A stretch of DNA of 64,000 bases from Rhizobium sp. 007 (GTDB taxonomy: Bacteria; Pseudomonadota; Alphaproteobacteria; Rhizobiales; Rhizobiaceae): the NCBI RefSeq assembly GCF_015353075.1, contig NZ_CP064187.1, forward strand, positions 2,604,001 through 2,668,000, in the 5' to 3' direction. The position numbers and the translations under genes were made by a program. The number at the start of each line of letters is the position of its first letter. Within the stretch, counting starts at the first letter, position 1. Shown piece after piece: positions 1 through 9,246 of this stretch. The notes beneath the pieces were generated by a model. It ran no database searches, was not told the DNA's origin, and worked only from the letters and a program-made list of their open reading frames with translations.

Positions 1-234
1 GTACCAGGTGTGCGCTTCGCCGGAGAGCATGTAAATCGCCGTTTCATGCGCCTCGTGCAGATGCGCCTTGGCGCGTACGCCCGGTGGGATCGTCAGAAGA
101 TGCATGCAGATGCCCTTCGCGCCGACCGTTTCCGCAGCGATGCCCTCGAAGTAGCTCAGCCCCTGCTTGCCGCTATAGGCGTGGCTGGGGCGAATGATGT
201 GGCAGGTGGGCTTTGACTTCGCATCCATCGTCAT
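1..234 (-). CDS. cupin-domain protein, N-terminal part (runs off left edge)
   Basis: The reverse strand is open from an ATG at 234 (or the in-frame ATG at 228) to the window edge, giving 78 codons. The translation has a small-cupin core: a Gly/Pro turn (IPPGVRAKAHLHEAHETAIY) with the spaced His and Glu residues that bind metal in cupins, followed by YMLSGEAHTWY. The rest lies outside the window. It is divergent from the ABC transporter starting at 328, with about 94 bp between, so the two may share a control region. The substrate is unknown. The forward-strand reading frame over the same bases is a shadow. Confidence 0.7.
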   Translation of the reverse strand, partial: MTMDAKSKPTCHIIRPSHAYSGKQGLSYFEGIAAETVGAKGICMHLLTIPPGVRAKAHLHEAHETAIYMLSGEAHTWY

Positions 235-327
235 TCTCCATGAAATTTGCCGCGGCAAAGAAAACCGGCGATCATCATAGCACGCAAACCGCGGCGACGC
301 GGGGAAAACAGGACTGGTAAAGCATCG

Positions 328-1110
328 ATGCAAGCATCCGTCGTATCCGCAAAGGATCTCTGTCTCACCTACCAGACGAATGACGGGCCGGTGCATGCGC
401 TGAGCGATGTCAATCTCGATGTCCGCAAGGGCGATTTCGTTTCTTTCATCGGTCCATCCGGCTGTGGCAAGACGACGTTCCTGCGCGTCATCGCCGATCT
501 GGAGAAGAAAACCTCAGGCGAGATCACCGTCAACGGCATGACGCCGGACGACGCCCGCAAGGCGCGCGCCTATGGCTACGTCTTCCAGGCGCCGGCGCTC
601 TATCCTTGGCGGACGATCGAGAAGAACATCGCGCTCCCCCTGGAAATCATGAGTTATGCCGCCGCCGACCAGAAAAAGCGCATCGCCGAGGCACTGGATC
701 TCGTCAACCTCTCCGGCTTCGAGAAGAAGTTTCCCTGGCAGCTTTCCGGCGGCATGCAGCAGCGTGCCTCGATCGCCCGCGCACTGGCTTTCGACGCCGA
801 CCTGCTGTTGATGGATGAACCTTTCGGCGCACTCGACGAAATCGTCCGCGACCACCTGAACGAAGAGCTTCTGAAGCTTTGGGCGCGCACCAACAAGACG
901 ATCTGCTTCGTCACCCACTCGATCCCCGAAGCCGTCTACCTCTCCACGAAGATCGTCGTCATGTCCCCGCGCCCCGGTCGCGTCACCGACGTCATCGACT
1001 CCACGCTCCCGGCGCAGCGCCCCCTCGGCATCCGCGAAACCCCGGAATTCCTGAAAATCGCCCACCGCGTGCGTGAGGGGCTAAGGGCGGGGCATAGCTA
1101 TGAGGAGTAG
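328..1110 (+). CDS. ABC transporter ATP-binding protein (nitrate/sulfonate/NMT1-type importer)
   Basis: A 260-residue ATPase of the SsuB/TauB/ThiZ class. Walker A is GPSGCGKTT, the signature is LSGGMQQRA and Walker B is LLLMDEPFGALD, followed by the switch His in VTHSIPEA. I chose the ATG at 328 (MQASVVSAKDL) because the longer frame from 247 adds an Arg-rich stretch unlike the family. It is first in a four-gene set with two permeases and a periplasmic binding protein, and energises import by that system. The class is secure; the substrate is not known from sequence. Confidence 0.9.
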   Translation: MQASVVSAKDLCLTYQTNDGPVHALSDVNLDVRKGDFVSFIGPSGCGKTTFLRVIADLEKKTSGEITVNGMTPDDARKARAYGYVFQAPALYPWRTIEKNIALPLEIMSYAAADQKKRIAEALDLVNLSGFEKKFPWQLSGGMQQRASIARALAFDADLLLMDEPFGALDEIVRDHLNEELLKLWARTNKTICFVTHSIPEAVYLSTKIVVMSPRPGRVTDVIDSTLPAQRPLGIRETPEFLKIAHRVREGLRAGHSYEE

Positions 1111-1122
1111 GAGGGCAGGCCT

Positions 1123-2007
1123 ATGAAACCCGATACCCTCAAGGACAAATTTATCCCCGTCCTGACGATCCTGCTGGCGCTCATCGTCGTCTGGTACGTC
1201 GCGGCGATCTTCATGAACGCGACCTTCCAGCGGGACATGGATCAGCGCGGCAACGTCACCTCTACCGCGATGGAATTCGTCGAAAAGACGCTCTCGCAGC
1301 CGAAGCCGATCCTGCCGGCGCCGCATCAGGTGGCAAGCAATGTCTTCGAGAACACCTTCCTCAGAAAACTCTCCAGCAATCGCAGCCTCGTCTACCACGC
1401 CGGCGTGACACTGTCCTCGACGGTTCTCGGCTTTGCGCTCGGAACCCTGCTCGGCATCGCGATCGCCGTCGGCATCGTGCATATCAAGACGCTCGACCGT
1501 AGCCTGATGCCGTGGATCATCGCATCGCAGACGGTGCCGATCCTGGCGATCGCGCCGATGGTCATCGTGGTGCTCGGCGCCATCAACATCACCGGCCTGA
1601 TCCCGAAGGCGCTGATCTCGACCTATCTCTCCTTCTTTCCCGTCGCGGTCGGAATGGTGAAGGGTCTGCGCTCGCCGGAGATCATGCATCTCGACCTGAT
1701 GCGCACCTATAATGCGACCGCTTTGCAAACCTTCTGGAAGCTGCGCGTCCCGGCCTCGATCCCTTTCCTCTTCACGTCGATGAAGGTGGCGATTGCCGCG
1801 AGCCTCGTCGGCGCAATCGTCGGCGAACTCCCGACAGGCGCGGTCGCCGGCATCGGTTCGAAGCTGCTGGCGGGCTCCTATTATAGCCAGACGATCGATA
1901 TCTGGGCGGCACTCGTGGCAGGCTCCGTGCTGGCGGCCATGCTCGTTGCGATCGTCGGCCTCGTGTCGAAGTTCGTCGATCGCGCCATGGGAGGCAGGCC
2001 GGCATGA
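1123..2007 (+). CDS. ABC transporter permease (first of two)
   Basis: A 294-residue inner-membrane permease of the SsuC/TauC/ThiX (BPD_transp_1) type. One N-terminal membrane segment is followed by a roughly 60-residue polar stretch, then about five more segments. The EAA loop that docks on the ATPase is visible near LDLMRTYNATALQTFWKLR. It starts 12 bp after the ATPase stop and its end overlaps the next permease by 4 bp (ATGA), so the two are probably translationally coupled. It should pair with the second permease as a heterodimer. Confidence 0.88.
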   Translation: MKPDTLKDKFIPVLTILLALIVVWYVAAIFMNATFQRDMDQRGNVTSTAMEFVEKTLSQPKPILPAPHQVASNVFENTFLRKLSSNRSLVYHAGVTLSSTVLGFALGTLLGIAIAVGIVHIKTLDRSLMPWIIASQTVPILAIAPMVIVVLGAINITGLIPKALISTYLSFFPVAVGMVKGLRSPEIMHLDLMRTYNATALQTFWKLRVPASIPFLFTSMKVAIAASLVGAIVGELPTGAVAGIGSKLLAGSYYSQTIDIWAALVAGSVLAAMLVAIVGLVSKFVDRAMGGRPA

Positions 2008-3131
2008 AGAAGCTGAATATCTCCTGGCAGGCCTTGGTCGCTCTTTTTCTCTGCGGCGCGGCGCTGCTCTCGCTGCCGCTCCTCAGCGAAGCCGCCCCCC
2101 GCCCCTTCAGCGATGAAACGGTGACACTTGTCGTCGTCATCGTCGCGGCATCCGCCCTCATTTCGGTAGCGCCTCTGCCGCGGCTCTATTCCGCAACCGT
2201 TTTGCTGATCGGCACTCATGAAGCCGCCTGGATGCTGCTTTCCGGCATTGCCGGCAACGAAGGCATGGCGGCGAAATCCTTTTTCTTCCTGATCGCCGCC
2301 TGCTGGCTGCTTGCCTGGCGCTGCGTCACCGTGCTTTGCGAGATCAAGCCTGCCTCGAATTTCGAAAGCTCGTTCCTGCGCCTGCTGATCCCCGCGATCT
2401 TCGGCGCCTGGATCCTGATCCTTTGGGAAACGGCGACCCGCGGGGCGGGCATTCCCTTCGTGCTCCTACCGCCGCCAAGCGCTATTGGCGCACGTATCGC
2501 CGGGTCGCTGCAGATCCTCGGCGAAGACGTTAGGCAGACGATCTTCAAGGCCGTGTTGATCGGCTACGCCGTTGGCTGTGCCAGTGGCTTTATCGTCGCG
2601 ATCCTGGCCGATCGCGTGGCGTTCCTGCGCCGCGGCCTGCTGCCGATCGGCAATATGGTCTCGGCGCTGCCGATCATCGGCGTGGCGCCGATCATGGTCA
2701 TGTGGTTCGGCTTCGACTGGCCGTCGAAGGCCGCCGTCGTCATCATCATGACCTTCTTCCCGATGCTGGTGAACACCGTCGCGGGCCTGGCCGCGTCCGG
2801 CAGCATGGAGCGCGACCTGATGCGCACCTATGCCTCGAACTACTGGCAGACGCTGCTGAAGCTCCGGCTTCCGGCAGCCATGCCCTTCATTTTCAATGCG
2901 CTGAAGATCAACTCGACGCTGGCGCTGATTGGTGCCATCGTTGCGGAATTCTTCGGAACGCCGATCGTCGGAATGGGCTTCCGCATCTCCACCGAGATCG
3001 GGCGCATGAATGTCGACATGGTCTGGGCCGAAATCGCCGTTGCGGCGCTGGCAGGCTCGATCTTCTATGGAGCCGTCGCCCTCGCCGAAAGGGCGGTGAC
3101 TTTCTGGCATCCGTCTATCCGTGGTGGTTAG
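2004..3131 (+). CDS. ABC transporter permease (second) with extra N-terminal membrane segments
   Basis: A 375-residue permease. The C-terminal 250 residues are the same fold as the first permease, with an EAA loop around RDLMRTYASNYWQTLLKLR. The first 110 or so residues add about three hydrophobic segments that ordinary SsuC/ThiX permeases lack. The start overlaps the preceding gene by 4 bp. Two different permeases plus one ATPase gene imply a heterodimeric channel served by an ATPase homodimer. The role of the extension is unknown. Confidence 0.87.
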   Translation: MKKLNISWQALVALFLCGAALLSLPLLSEAAPRPFSDETVTLVVVIVAASALISVAPLPRLYSATVLLIGTHEAAWMLLSGIAGNEGMAAKSFFFLIAACWLLAWRCVTVLCEIKPASNFESSFLRLLIPAIFGAWILILWETATRGAGIPFVLLPPPSAIGARIAGSLQILGEDVRQTIFKAVLIGYAVGCASGFIVAILADRVAFLRRGLLPIGNMVSALPIIGVAPIMVMWFGFDWPSKAAVVIIMTFFPMLVNTVAGLAASGSMERDLMRTYASNYWQTLLKLRLPAAMPFIFNALKINSTLALIGAIVAEFFGTPIVGMGFRISTEIGRMNVDMVWAEIAVAALAGSIFYGAVALAERAVTFWHPSIRGG

Positions 3132-3185
3132 ACGTCGCTTTATTCTCGCAAATGGGATTGGGCATAACTTCAGAGGGAAAAGAAA

Positions 3186-4157
3186 ATGAAAAAACTGATG
3201 GTTGCAATGATGGCAAGCGCAATGTCGCTCGCGGCTGCCCATGCAATGGCCGCCGACAAGGTGACGCTGCAGCTGAAATGGGTCACGCAGAGCCAGTTCG
3301 CCGGCTATTACGTCGCCAAGGAAAAAGGCTATTACGAGGAAGAGGGCCTCGACGTCGACATCAAGCCGGGCGGTCCGGACATCGCACCCGAACAGGTCAT
3401 TGCCGGCGGCGGCGCCGACGTGATCGTCGACTGGATGGGTGGAGCGCTGGTTGCCCGCGAAAAGGGCGTGCCGCTCGTCAACATCGCCCAGCCCTTCCAG
3501 AAGTCGGGTATGGAGATGATCTGCCGCAAGGACGGCCCGATCAAGTCCGAAGCGGATTTCAAGGGCCGCACCCTTGGCGTCTGGTTCTTCGGCAACGAAT
3601 ATCCGTTCTTCGCCTGGATGAACAAGCTCGGCCTCAAGACCGACGGCGGCGCGGATGGCGTGACCGTTTTGAAGCAGAGCTTCGACGTGCAGCCGCTCCT
3701 GCAGAAGCAGGCAGATTGCATCTCGGTCATGACCTACAATGAATACTGGCAGGCGATCGATGCGGGCTTCAAGCCGGAAGAGCTGATCGTCTTCAACTAT
3801 ACGGAAATGGGCAACGACCTTCTCGAAGACGGTCTCTACGCAATGGAAGACAAGCTCAAGGACCCGGCCTTCAAGGAAAAGATGGTCAAGTTCGTCAAGG
3901 CTTCGATGAAGGGCTGGAAATACTCAACCGAAAACCCGGATGAAGCAGCCGAGATCGTCGTCGATGCCGGCGGCCAGGACGAGAACCACCAGAAGCGCAT
4001 GATGGGCGAAATCGCCAAGCTGATCGGCGACGGCACCGGCAAGCTCGACCCAGCGCTCTACGATCGCACGGCCAAGGCTCTTCTCGACCAGAAGATCATC
4101 ACCAAGGAGCCGGCCGGCGCCTGGACGCACGAGATCACGGACACGGCTGCGAAGTAA
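3186..4157 (+). CDS. ABC transporter substrate-binding protein, NMT1/THI5-like
   Basis: A 323-residue periplasmic binding protein with a signal peptide (a charged MKK start, then a hydrophobic stretch ending at AHAMA around residue 22). The mature part begins KVTLQLKWVTQSQFAGYYVA, the typical opening of the NMT1/THI5-like family, whose members bind thiamine-pyrimidine precursors, riboflavin, sulfonates and other small molecules. A GAGGG ribosome site lies just upstream. It closes the operon and is followed by a strong terminator. The family is confident; the ligand is open, and no TPP or FMN riboswitch is seen upstream of the operon. Confidence 0.88.
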   Translation: MKKLMVAMMASAMSLAAAHAMAADKVTLQLKWVTQSQFAGYYVAKEKGYYEEEGLDVDIKPGGPDIAPEQVIAGGGADVIVDWMGGALVAREKGVPLVNIAQPFQKSGMEMICRKDGPIKSEADFKGRTLGVWFFGNEYPFFAWMNKLGLKTDGGADGVTVLKQSFDVQPLLQKQADCISVMTYNEYWQAIDAGFKPEELIVFNYTEMGNDLLEDGLYAMEDKLKDPAFKEKMVKFVKASMKGWKYSTENPDEAAEIVVDAGGQDENHQKRMMGEIAKLIGDGTGKLDPALYDRTAKALLDQKIITKEPAGAWTHEITDTAAK

Positions 4158-4179
4158 TTCCAGCCAATGCAAAAATGGG

Positions 4180-4214
4180 AACGCGCGGCGACACCCGCGC
4201 GTTTTCGGTTTTTT
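4180..4214 (+). terminator. rho-independent terminator after the NMT1-type ABC operon
   Basis: A perfect 9-bp stem (AACGCGCGG at 4180-4188 with CCGCGCGTT at 4195-4203), a 6-nt loop, and then a T-rich tail with six consecutive Ts at 4209-4214. It lies 23 bp past the stop codon of the binding protein gene. Confidence 0.85.
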
Positions 4215-4288
4215 AACGTCGCTTCAAAAATTTCGGGGACGATGTCGCATCGGCAGGCTTTCGCACGTCATTAGGAATATACGGCTGC

Positions 4289-4331
4289 GATCAATCATCG
4301 GAATGACCACATAACCATGCGGTGATTGATC
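4289..4331. promoter_or_regulatory. inverted repeat in the RND upstream region (possible operator)
   Basis: The roughly 355-bp gap 4215-4570 has no credible gene. It contains the 9-bp inverted repeat GATCAATCA (4289-4297) and TGATTGATC (4323-4331), separated by 25 bp, in a stretch more AT-rich than its surroundings. It sits about 240 bp upstream of the RND adaptor start. A regulator site is possible, but no regulator gene is adjacent. Confidence 0.25.
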
Positions 4332-4570
4332 TGGACGTAAACGGCAATTAGTATGTTCGGATAGGGGAATTATTTTCTGCCGGTCTTGCGCGTCGAGCAA
4401 ATCGATACCAAGTACAAGCCGGATTTGCCGGAGGAGTGACTTCTCTGTAATAGAGACGGCAAATAATGCGGGAATGCCTCTGAGAACACAGAGACGAAAT
4501 GGCCTGTTCGCGAGCTGAGGGACAACGCGCGATTTTGGCTGACTATGTCATATAATTTGGATCACGACGC

Positions 4571-5758
4571 ATGGCACGCACGCTGACTATACTACGCGCC
4601 TCCACCCTTTTGATCGCCGCGCTCGCGCTAACTCCCGCTTTCGCGCAGGAAACCGCAACCACGAAACCGCAGCAGAACCTGCCGGCGATCGTCGTGACCA
4701 CCGCCAAAATTCGCACACTCGTCGACCGTGTCGTTGCGACCGGCACCGTGAAGCCGGTCGAGGAAGTCTATATCCAGCCGCAGGTCGAGGGCCTTTCAAT
4801 CCGCGCGTTGAATGCCGATGTCGGCGACAAGGTTGCAGCAGACAGCACGCTTGCGACGCTGAACGACGACGCGCTGCTCTTGCAAAAGAGCCAGATGGTG
4901 GCAACCAAGGCGAAGGGCGAAGCAACGCTCGCGCAGTTGCGGGCACAACTGGTCGAAGCAGAGGCGAATGCCGAGCAGGCCCGCCAGCAGCAGGCCCGCG
5001 CGCAGGAAATGGGCAAGAAGGGCACGGTGTCCACTGCGACGGTGGAACAGGCAGATGCCGCTGCCGCTTCTGCCAACGCCCGTGTGAACTCCGCCGAGCA
5101 GGCGATCGAAGTTGCCCAGGCGGACCTTAAGGTCGTCGACAGCCAGATCGCCGACACGGATTTGAGGCTTGCCCGCACCGATGTGAGGACGCCAGTCGCA
5201 GGCACGGTTTCGGCAAAGAACGCCAAGGTCGGCGCGATCGCCCTGGGTTCGGGCGAACCACTCTTCACCGTCATCCGCGACGACGATATCGAACTGGTCG
5301 CCGAAGTCGGCGAGAGCGATATCATCAAGATCGAGCCGGGCCAGAAGGCAACGATCTCGCTTGCCGGCAGCCGCGACAAGCTAACGGGTTCGGTGCGCCT
5401 CGTTTCGCCAACGGTCGATCCGACGACGCGCCTCGGCTTCGTCCATATCCTGATCGATGATGACAGCAAGGCGCGTTCGGGCATGTACGGCAGCGCCGAA
5501 ATCATCATGAAGACGGCCGAGAACGTGGCTTTGCCGCTTTCGGCTGTCCTGACGAGCAGTGAAGGCTCGTCCGCCCGCAAGGTCGAAGACGGAGTTGTGA
5601 AATTCGCCGAAGTGGAAACCGGTATCCAGGACGGCGCCTATATTGAGATTGTGAAGGGCCTGAAGGACGGCCAGGAAGTCGTTGCCAAGGCCGGTGCTTA
5701 TGTCCGCGACGGCGACCGCATTACGCCTGTTCGCGAACAGCCCGCTGCTTCCAACTGA
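4571..5758 (+). CDS. RND efflux periplasmic adaptor (HlyD/AcrA family)
   Basis: A 395-residue membrane-fusion protein with an N-terminal signal sequence ending at AFAQE (about residue 27). A lipoyl-like half motif (VYIQPQVEGLSIRALNADVG) is followed by a long Gln/Ala-rich alpha-hairpin (about residues 105-195), the second lipoyl half (TPVAGTVSAKNAKVG), then beta-barrel and membrane-proximal domains. It bridges the inner-membrane pump encoded 12 bp downstream to an outer-membrane TolC-like channel. No channel gene lies here, so a TolC encoded elsewhere is presumably used. The exported substrates cannot be told from sequence. Confidence 0.9.
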   Translation: MARTLTILRASTLLIAALALTPAFAQETATTKPQQNLPAIVVTTAKIRTLVDRVVATGTVKPVEEVYIQPQVEGLSIRALNADVGDKVAADSTLATLNDDALLLQKSQMVATKAKGEATLAQLRAQLVEAEANAEQARQQQARAQEMGKKGTVSTATVEQADAAAASANARVNSAEQAIEVAQADLKVVDSQIADTDLRLARTDVRTPVAGTVSAKNAKVGAIALGSGEPLFTVIRDDDIELVAEVGESDIIKIEPGQKATISLAGSRDKLTGSVRLVSPTVDPTTRLGFVHILIDDDSKARSGMYGSAEIIMKTAENVALPLSAVLTSSEGSSARKVEDGVVKFAEVETGIQDGAYIEIVKGLKDGQEVVAKAGAYVRDGDRITPVREQPAASN

Positions 5759-5769
5759 GAGACGGCCCG

Positions 5770-8700
5770 ATGAACTTTTCAGCCTGGTCCATCCGAAATC
5801 CCGTAGCGCCGCTGCTGCTTTTCGCGCTCCTGCTTTTTGTCGGCATTCAGTCCTTCAACAAGCTGCCGATCACGCGCTTCCCGAACATCGACGTGCCGCT
5901 CGTCTCGATCACCGTGACGCAGAGCGGCGCTTCGCCTGCCGAACTCGAAATGCAGGTGACCAAGGAGATCGAAGACGCCGTCGCCTCGATCAACGGCATC
6001 GACGAAATCCAGTCGACGGTCACCGACGGTCAGTCGCAAACCAACGTGATGTTCCGCATGGAAGTGCCGACGGAGCAGGCGGTCCAGGACACCAAAGACG
6101 CGATCGACCGCATCCGCAGCGATCTTCCGGCCAATGTCGAGGAACCGATCGTCGCCAAGGTCGATGTCGAAGGCCAGGCGATCCAGACCTTTGCCGTGTC
6201 CTCGCCGGACATGACGCTCGAGGAACTCTCCTGGTTCGTCGACGATACGATCAAGCGCGCCCTCCAAGGTCAGGCCGGCATCGGCCGCGTGGACCGCTAT
6301 GGCGGTGCCGAACGTGAAGTACGCATCGAGCTCAACCCCGACAAGCTGAACGCCTACGGCATCACTGCCGCCAGCGTGAACAAGCAGTTGCACGGAACCA
6401 ACGTCGACCTCGGCTCCGGACGCGGCCAGGTCGCGGGCAGCGAGCAGGCGATCCGCGTTCTCGGCGACGCCCGCAACGTGGCGGAACTCGCCAATACGAC
6501 GATCGCCCTGCCGAACGGCCGTTTCGTCAAGCTCGCCGAACTCGGCGCTATCAAAGACACCTATCAGGAACCGAAATCCTTCTCGCGTTTCGACGATACG
6601 CCCGTCGTTACCTTCGGCGTCTTCCGCTCCAAGGGCGCCAGCGAAGTCAGCGTCGCCGAAACGGTGGCGCAAAGCCTCGACAAGGTGCGTGCGGAAAATC
6701 CAAATGTCGGCATCGAGCTGATCAACGACTCCGTCTACTTCACCTACGGCAACTATGAAGCTGCCCTCCACACCTTGATGGAGGGCTCGCTGCTGGCGGT
6801 CGTCGTCGTGTTCCTGTTCCTGCGGAACTGGCGCGCAACGCTGATTTCGGCGATCGCCCTCCCCCTGTCCGCGATCCCGACCTTCTGGATCATGGACCTG
6901 ATGGGCTTCTCGCTGAACCTCGTCAGCTTCCTCGCGCTCACGCTCGCGACAGGTATCCTCGTCGACGATGCTATCGTGGAAATCGAAAACATCGCCCGGC
7001 ACATCAAGATGGGCAAAACCCCCTATCGGGCGGCGATCGAAGCGGCGGACGAAATCGGTCTCGCCGTCATCGCCACGACGTTCACGATCATTGCCGTCTT
7101 CGTACCGGTCTCGTTCATGCCGGGCATTCCCGGCCAGTACTTCATCCAGTTCGGCCTGACGGTCGCCTTTTCGGTGTTCTTCTCGCTCGTCGTGGCACGT
7201 CTCATCACTCCGATGATGGCCGCCTACCTGATGCGCCCGCAAGATGGCCAGGACGACCATCATGACAATGACGGCCTCTTCTTCCGCGGCTATACGCGTC
7301 TCGTGCGCGCCACGACCGCCCGCTGGTGGACGCGCTATGCGACGCTCTTTGCGGCGATCGCCTTCCTGATCGGTTCGGTAGCACTGCTTGCCCAGGTTCC
7401 CGGCAGCTTCCTACCGCCGGAAGATGCGTCCCGCATCGTGCTTTCCGTCGAGCTGCCGCCGAACGCGACGCTCGAAGACACCGAACAGACGTCCAACGCG
7501 ATCTACAACAAGGTCAAGGACATCAACGGCGTCGAAAGCGTCTTTGTTCTCGGCGGCGCATCCCCCAAGGGCGACCTTGAACTGCGCCGTGCAACGATCA
7601 CGCTTTCGCTCTTCAAGCTGGACCACTCGCTGGTGAAGAGGGTTATCAACGATGTCTTTGGCTCCATCCCGGTCATCGGCCCGCATCTGCCCAAGGTCGA
7701 GGTTCATGGCCGCGAACGTCCGCAATGGGATATCGAAAAGGAAGTCTTCGCCAGGGTGAAGGATATTCCCGACGTTCGAATCTTGAAGCTCAACGACCGC
7801 GGCGAGCGTGACCTGTCGTTCAACTTCCTCTCCAAGAACGAGAAGGATCTGAACGAGGCTGTCGGCCTTCTGGAATCGAAGCTGCGTGCAGAACCGCTGC
7901 TGGCAAACGTCAGTGCCGAAGGCGCCCTGCCGCGTCCGGAACTGCAGGTTCGTCCCCGCAAGGACCAGGCCGCCCGCCTCGGCATCACGCCGGAGCAGAT
8001 CTCCGATACGATCCGTGTCGCCACGATCGGCGACGTCGATGCGGCGCTTGCCAAGATCAACCTCGACGACCGCCAGATCCCGATCCGCGTTCAGACCGCA
8101 ATCGATATGCGGCGCGATCTTGCGGCCATCCGTGCGCTGAAGGTCCAGACGGCGAGCGGCGCGATCGTGCCGCTCTCGACCGTGGCTGACATCGACTATG
8201 CGGAAGGCGCGAGCTCGATCAAACGCAACAACCGAAATCGCGTCGTCGCGATCGGCTCCGACCTACCGCAGGGCGTGGCTCTCGATACGGCATCGGCTCG
8301 CTTCCTGCAGATCGTCAAGGACACCCATATCCCATCGACCGTGCAGCTTGTCGAAAGCGGCGATACAAAGGTCCAGAAGGAAATGCAGCAGAGCTTCGTC
8401 AACGCGATGCTGATGGGCCTGATGCTGGTTCTGGCCGTCCTGATCCTGCTGTTCAAGGATGTGATCCAGCCGTTTACCATCCTGTTCTCGCTGCCGCTGG
8501 CAATCGGCGGTGTGGCGGTTGCTCTGATCATCACCAACAATCCGCTCTCGATGCCGGTTCTGATCGGCAACCTCATGCTGATGGGCATCGTGACGAAGAA
8601 CGCCATCCTGCTCGTCGACTTCGCAATCGAAATGCGCCGTCACGGCATGACACGCGTCGAAGCTATGGTGGAGGCCGGCCGCAAACGCGCCCAGCCGATC

Positions 8701-9075
8701 ATCATGACCTCGATCGCCATGTCCGCCGGCATGCTGCCCTCGGCACTCGGCGTCGGCGAAGGCGGTTCGTTCCGTGCGCCGATGGCGATCGCCGTGATCG
8801 GCGGCATCATCGTCTCGACGGTGCTTTCACTCGTCGTCGTGCCGTCCTTCTTCCTGATCATGGACGACCTCTCGCTCCTGCTCGGCTGGCTCTTCGGCCG
8901 CCTCGTCGGCAAGAAGGATCAGGAGGAACTGGCGATGTCCCGAGAGGAACTGACGGAAGCTGTCGGCGCTCTCAGCGAACGGGTGGAGGCGATCGAGCAC
9001 CCGGAAGGCAAGCGCAAGAGCGCCAATGCCAACGACAAGAACGTGCTCCGCCTGCCGCCTTTCGCAGCGGAGTAA
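5770..9075 (+). CDS. RND-family multidrug efflux permease (HAE1-like)
   Basis: A 1101-residue inner-membrane pump with the standard layout: TM1, a large periplasmic loop, TM2-6, TM7 (near residue 520), a second loop, then TM8-12. TM4 carries the proton-relay aspartates in GILVDDAIVEIEN. Typical RND stretches FMPGIPGQYFIQFGLTVAFS and NAILLVDFAIEMRR are present. The last 70 residues are a charged cytoplasmic tail. It is co-transcribed with the adaptor and followed by a strong hairpin. It closely resembles AcrB/MexF relatives but is somewhat longer. Confidence 0.93.
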   Translation: MNFSAWSIRNPVAPLLLFALLLFVGIQSFNKLPITRFPNIDVPLVSITVTQSGASPAELEMQVTKEIEDAVASINGIDEIQSTVTDGQSQTNVMFRMEVPTEQAVQDTKDAIDRIRSDLPANVEEPIVAKVDVEGQAIQTFAVSSPDMTLEELSWFVDDTIKRALQGQAGIGRVDRYGGAEREVRIELNPDKLNAYGITAASVNKQLHGTNVDLGSGRGQVAGSEQAIRVLGDARNVAELANTTIALPNGRFVKLAELGAIKDTYQEPKSFSRFDDTPVVTFGVFRSKGASEVSVAETVAQSLDKVRAENPNVGIELINDSVYFTYGNYEAALHTLMEGSLLAVVVVFLFLRNWRATLISAIALPLSAIPTFWIMDLMGFSLNLVSFLALTLATGILVDDAIVEIENIARHIKMGKTPYRAAIEAADEIGLAVIATTFTIIAVFVPVSFMPGIPGQYFIQFGLTVAFSVFFSLVVARLITPMMAAYLMRPQDGQDDHHDNDGLFFRGYTRLVRATTARWWTRYATLFAAIAFLIGSVALLAQVPGSFLPPEDASRIVLSVELPPNATLEDTEQTSNAIYNKVKDINGVESVFVLGGASPKGDLELRRATITLSLFKLDHSLVKRVINDVFGSIPVIGPHLPKVEVHGRERPQWDIEKEVFARVKDIPDVRILKLNDRGERDLSFNFLSKNEKDLNEAVGLLESKLRAEPLLANVSAEGALPRPELQVRPRKDQAARLGITPEQISDTIRVATIGDVDAALAKINLDDRQIPIRVQTAIDMRRDLAAIRALKVQTASGAIVPLSTVADIDYAEGASSIKRNNRNRVVAIGSDLPQGVALDTASARFLQIVKDTHIPSTVQLVESGDTKVQKEMQQSFVNAMLMGLMLVLAVLILLFKDVIQPFTILFSLPLAIGGVAVALIITNNPLSMPVLIGNLMLMGIVTKNAILLVDFAIEMRRHGMTRVEAMVEAGRKRAQPIIMTSIAMSAGMLPSALGVGEGGSFRAPMAIAVIGGIIVSTVLSLVVVPSFFLIMDDLSLLLGWLFGRLVGKKDQEELAMSREELTEAVGALSERVEAIEHPEGKRKSANANDKNVLRLPPFAAE

Positions 9076-9089
9076 GCTTGCACTGAACA

Positions 9090-9124
9090 ATGAAAGGCCG
9101 GGGCGAACCCGGCCTTTCATTTAT
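9090..9124 (+). terminator. terminator after the RND operon
   Basis: A perfect 13-bp stem (ATGAAAGGCCGGG at 9090-9102 with CCCGGCCTTTCAT at 9108-9120) with a GCGAA loop, beginning 15 bp after the pump stop codon. The tail is only a short run of Ts, but the stem includes A/T-rich ends, so it could work on both strands. Confidence 0.75.
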
Positions 9125-9206
9125 GTGGAATTGGAATCGCGAAAGCTGCTTGCAGCCGCCGTTGTGAGCGGGTTTCCTGTCAAATCTACGAAACAAAGGT
9201 AAGCAG

Positions 9207-9238
9207 CGAAAAGCAAGGCGGCTTGATTCAGCCGCCTT
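9207..9238 (-). terminator. terminator after the antitoxin gene
   Basis: A 9-bp stem AAGGCGGCT/AGCCGCCTT (9215-9223 with 9230-9238) and a 6-nt loop. On the minus strand it is followed by GCTTTTCG. It starts 8 bp past the antitoxin stop codon. Confidence 0.65.
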
Positions 9239-9246
9239 GGATGCGA

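Noticed and set aside
328..4157. Thiamine (TPP) or FMN riboswitch for the NMT1-type transporter
   Set aside because: Only about 94 bp separate the divergent starts and no conserved riboswitch core is visible on either strand.
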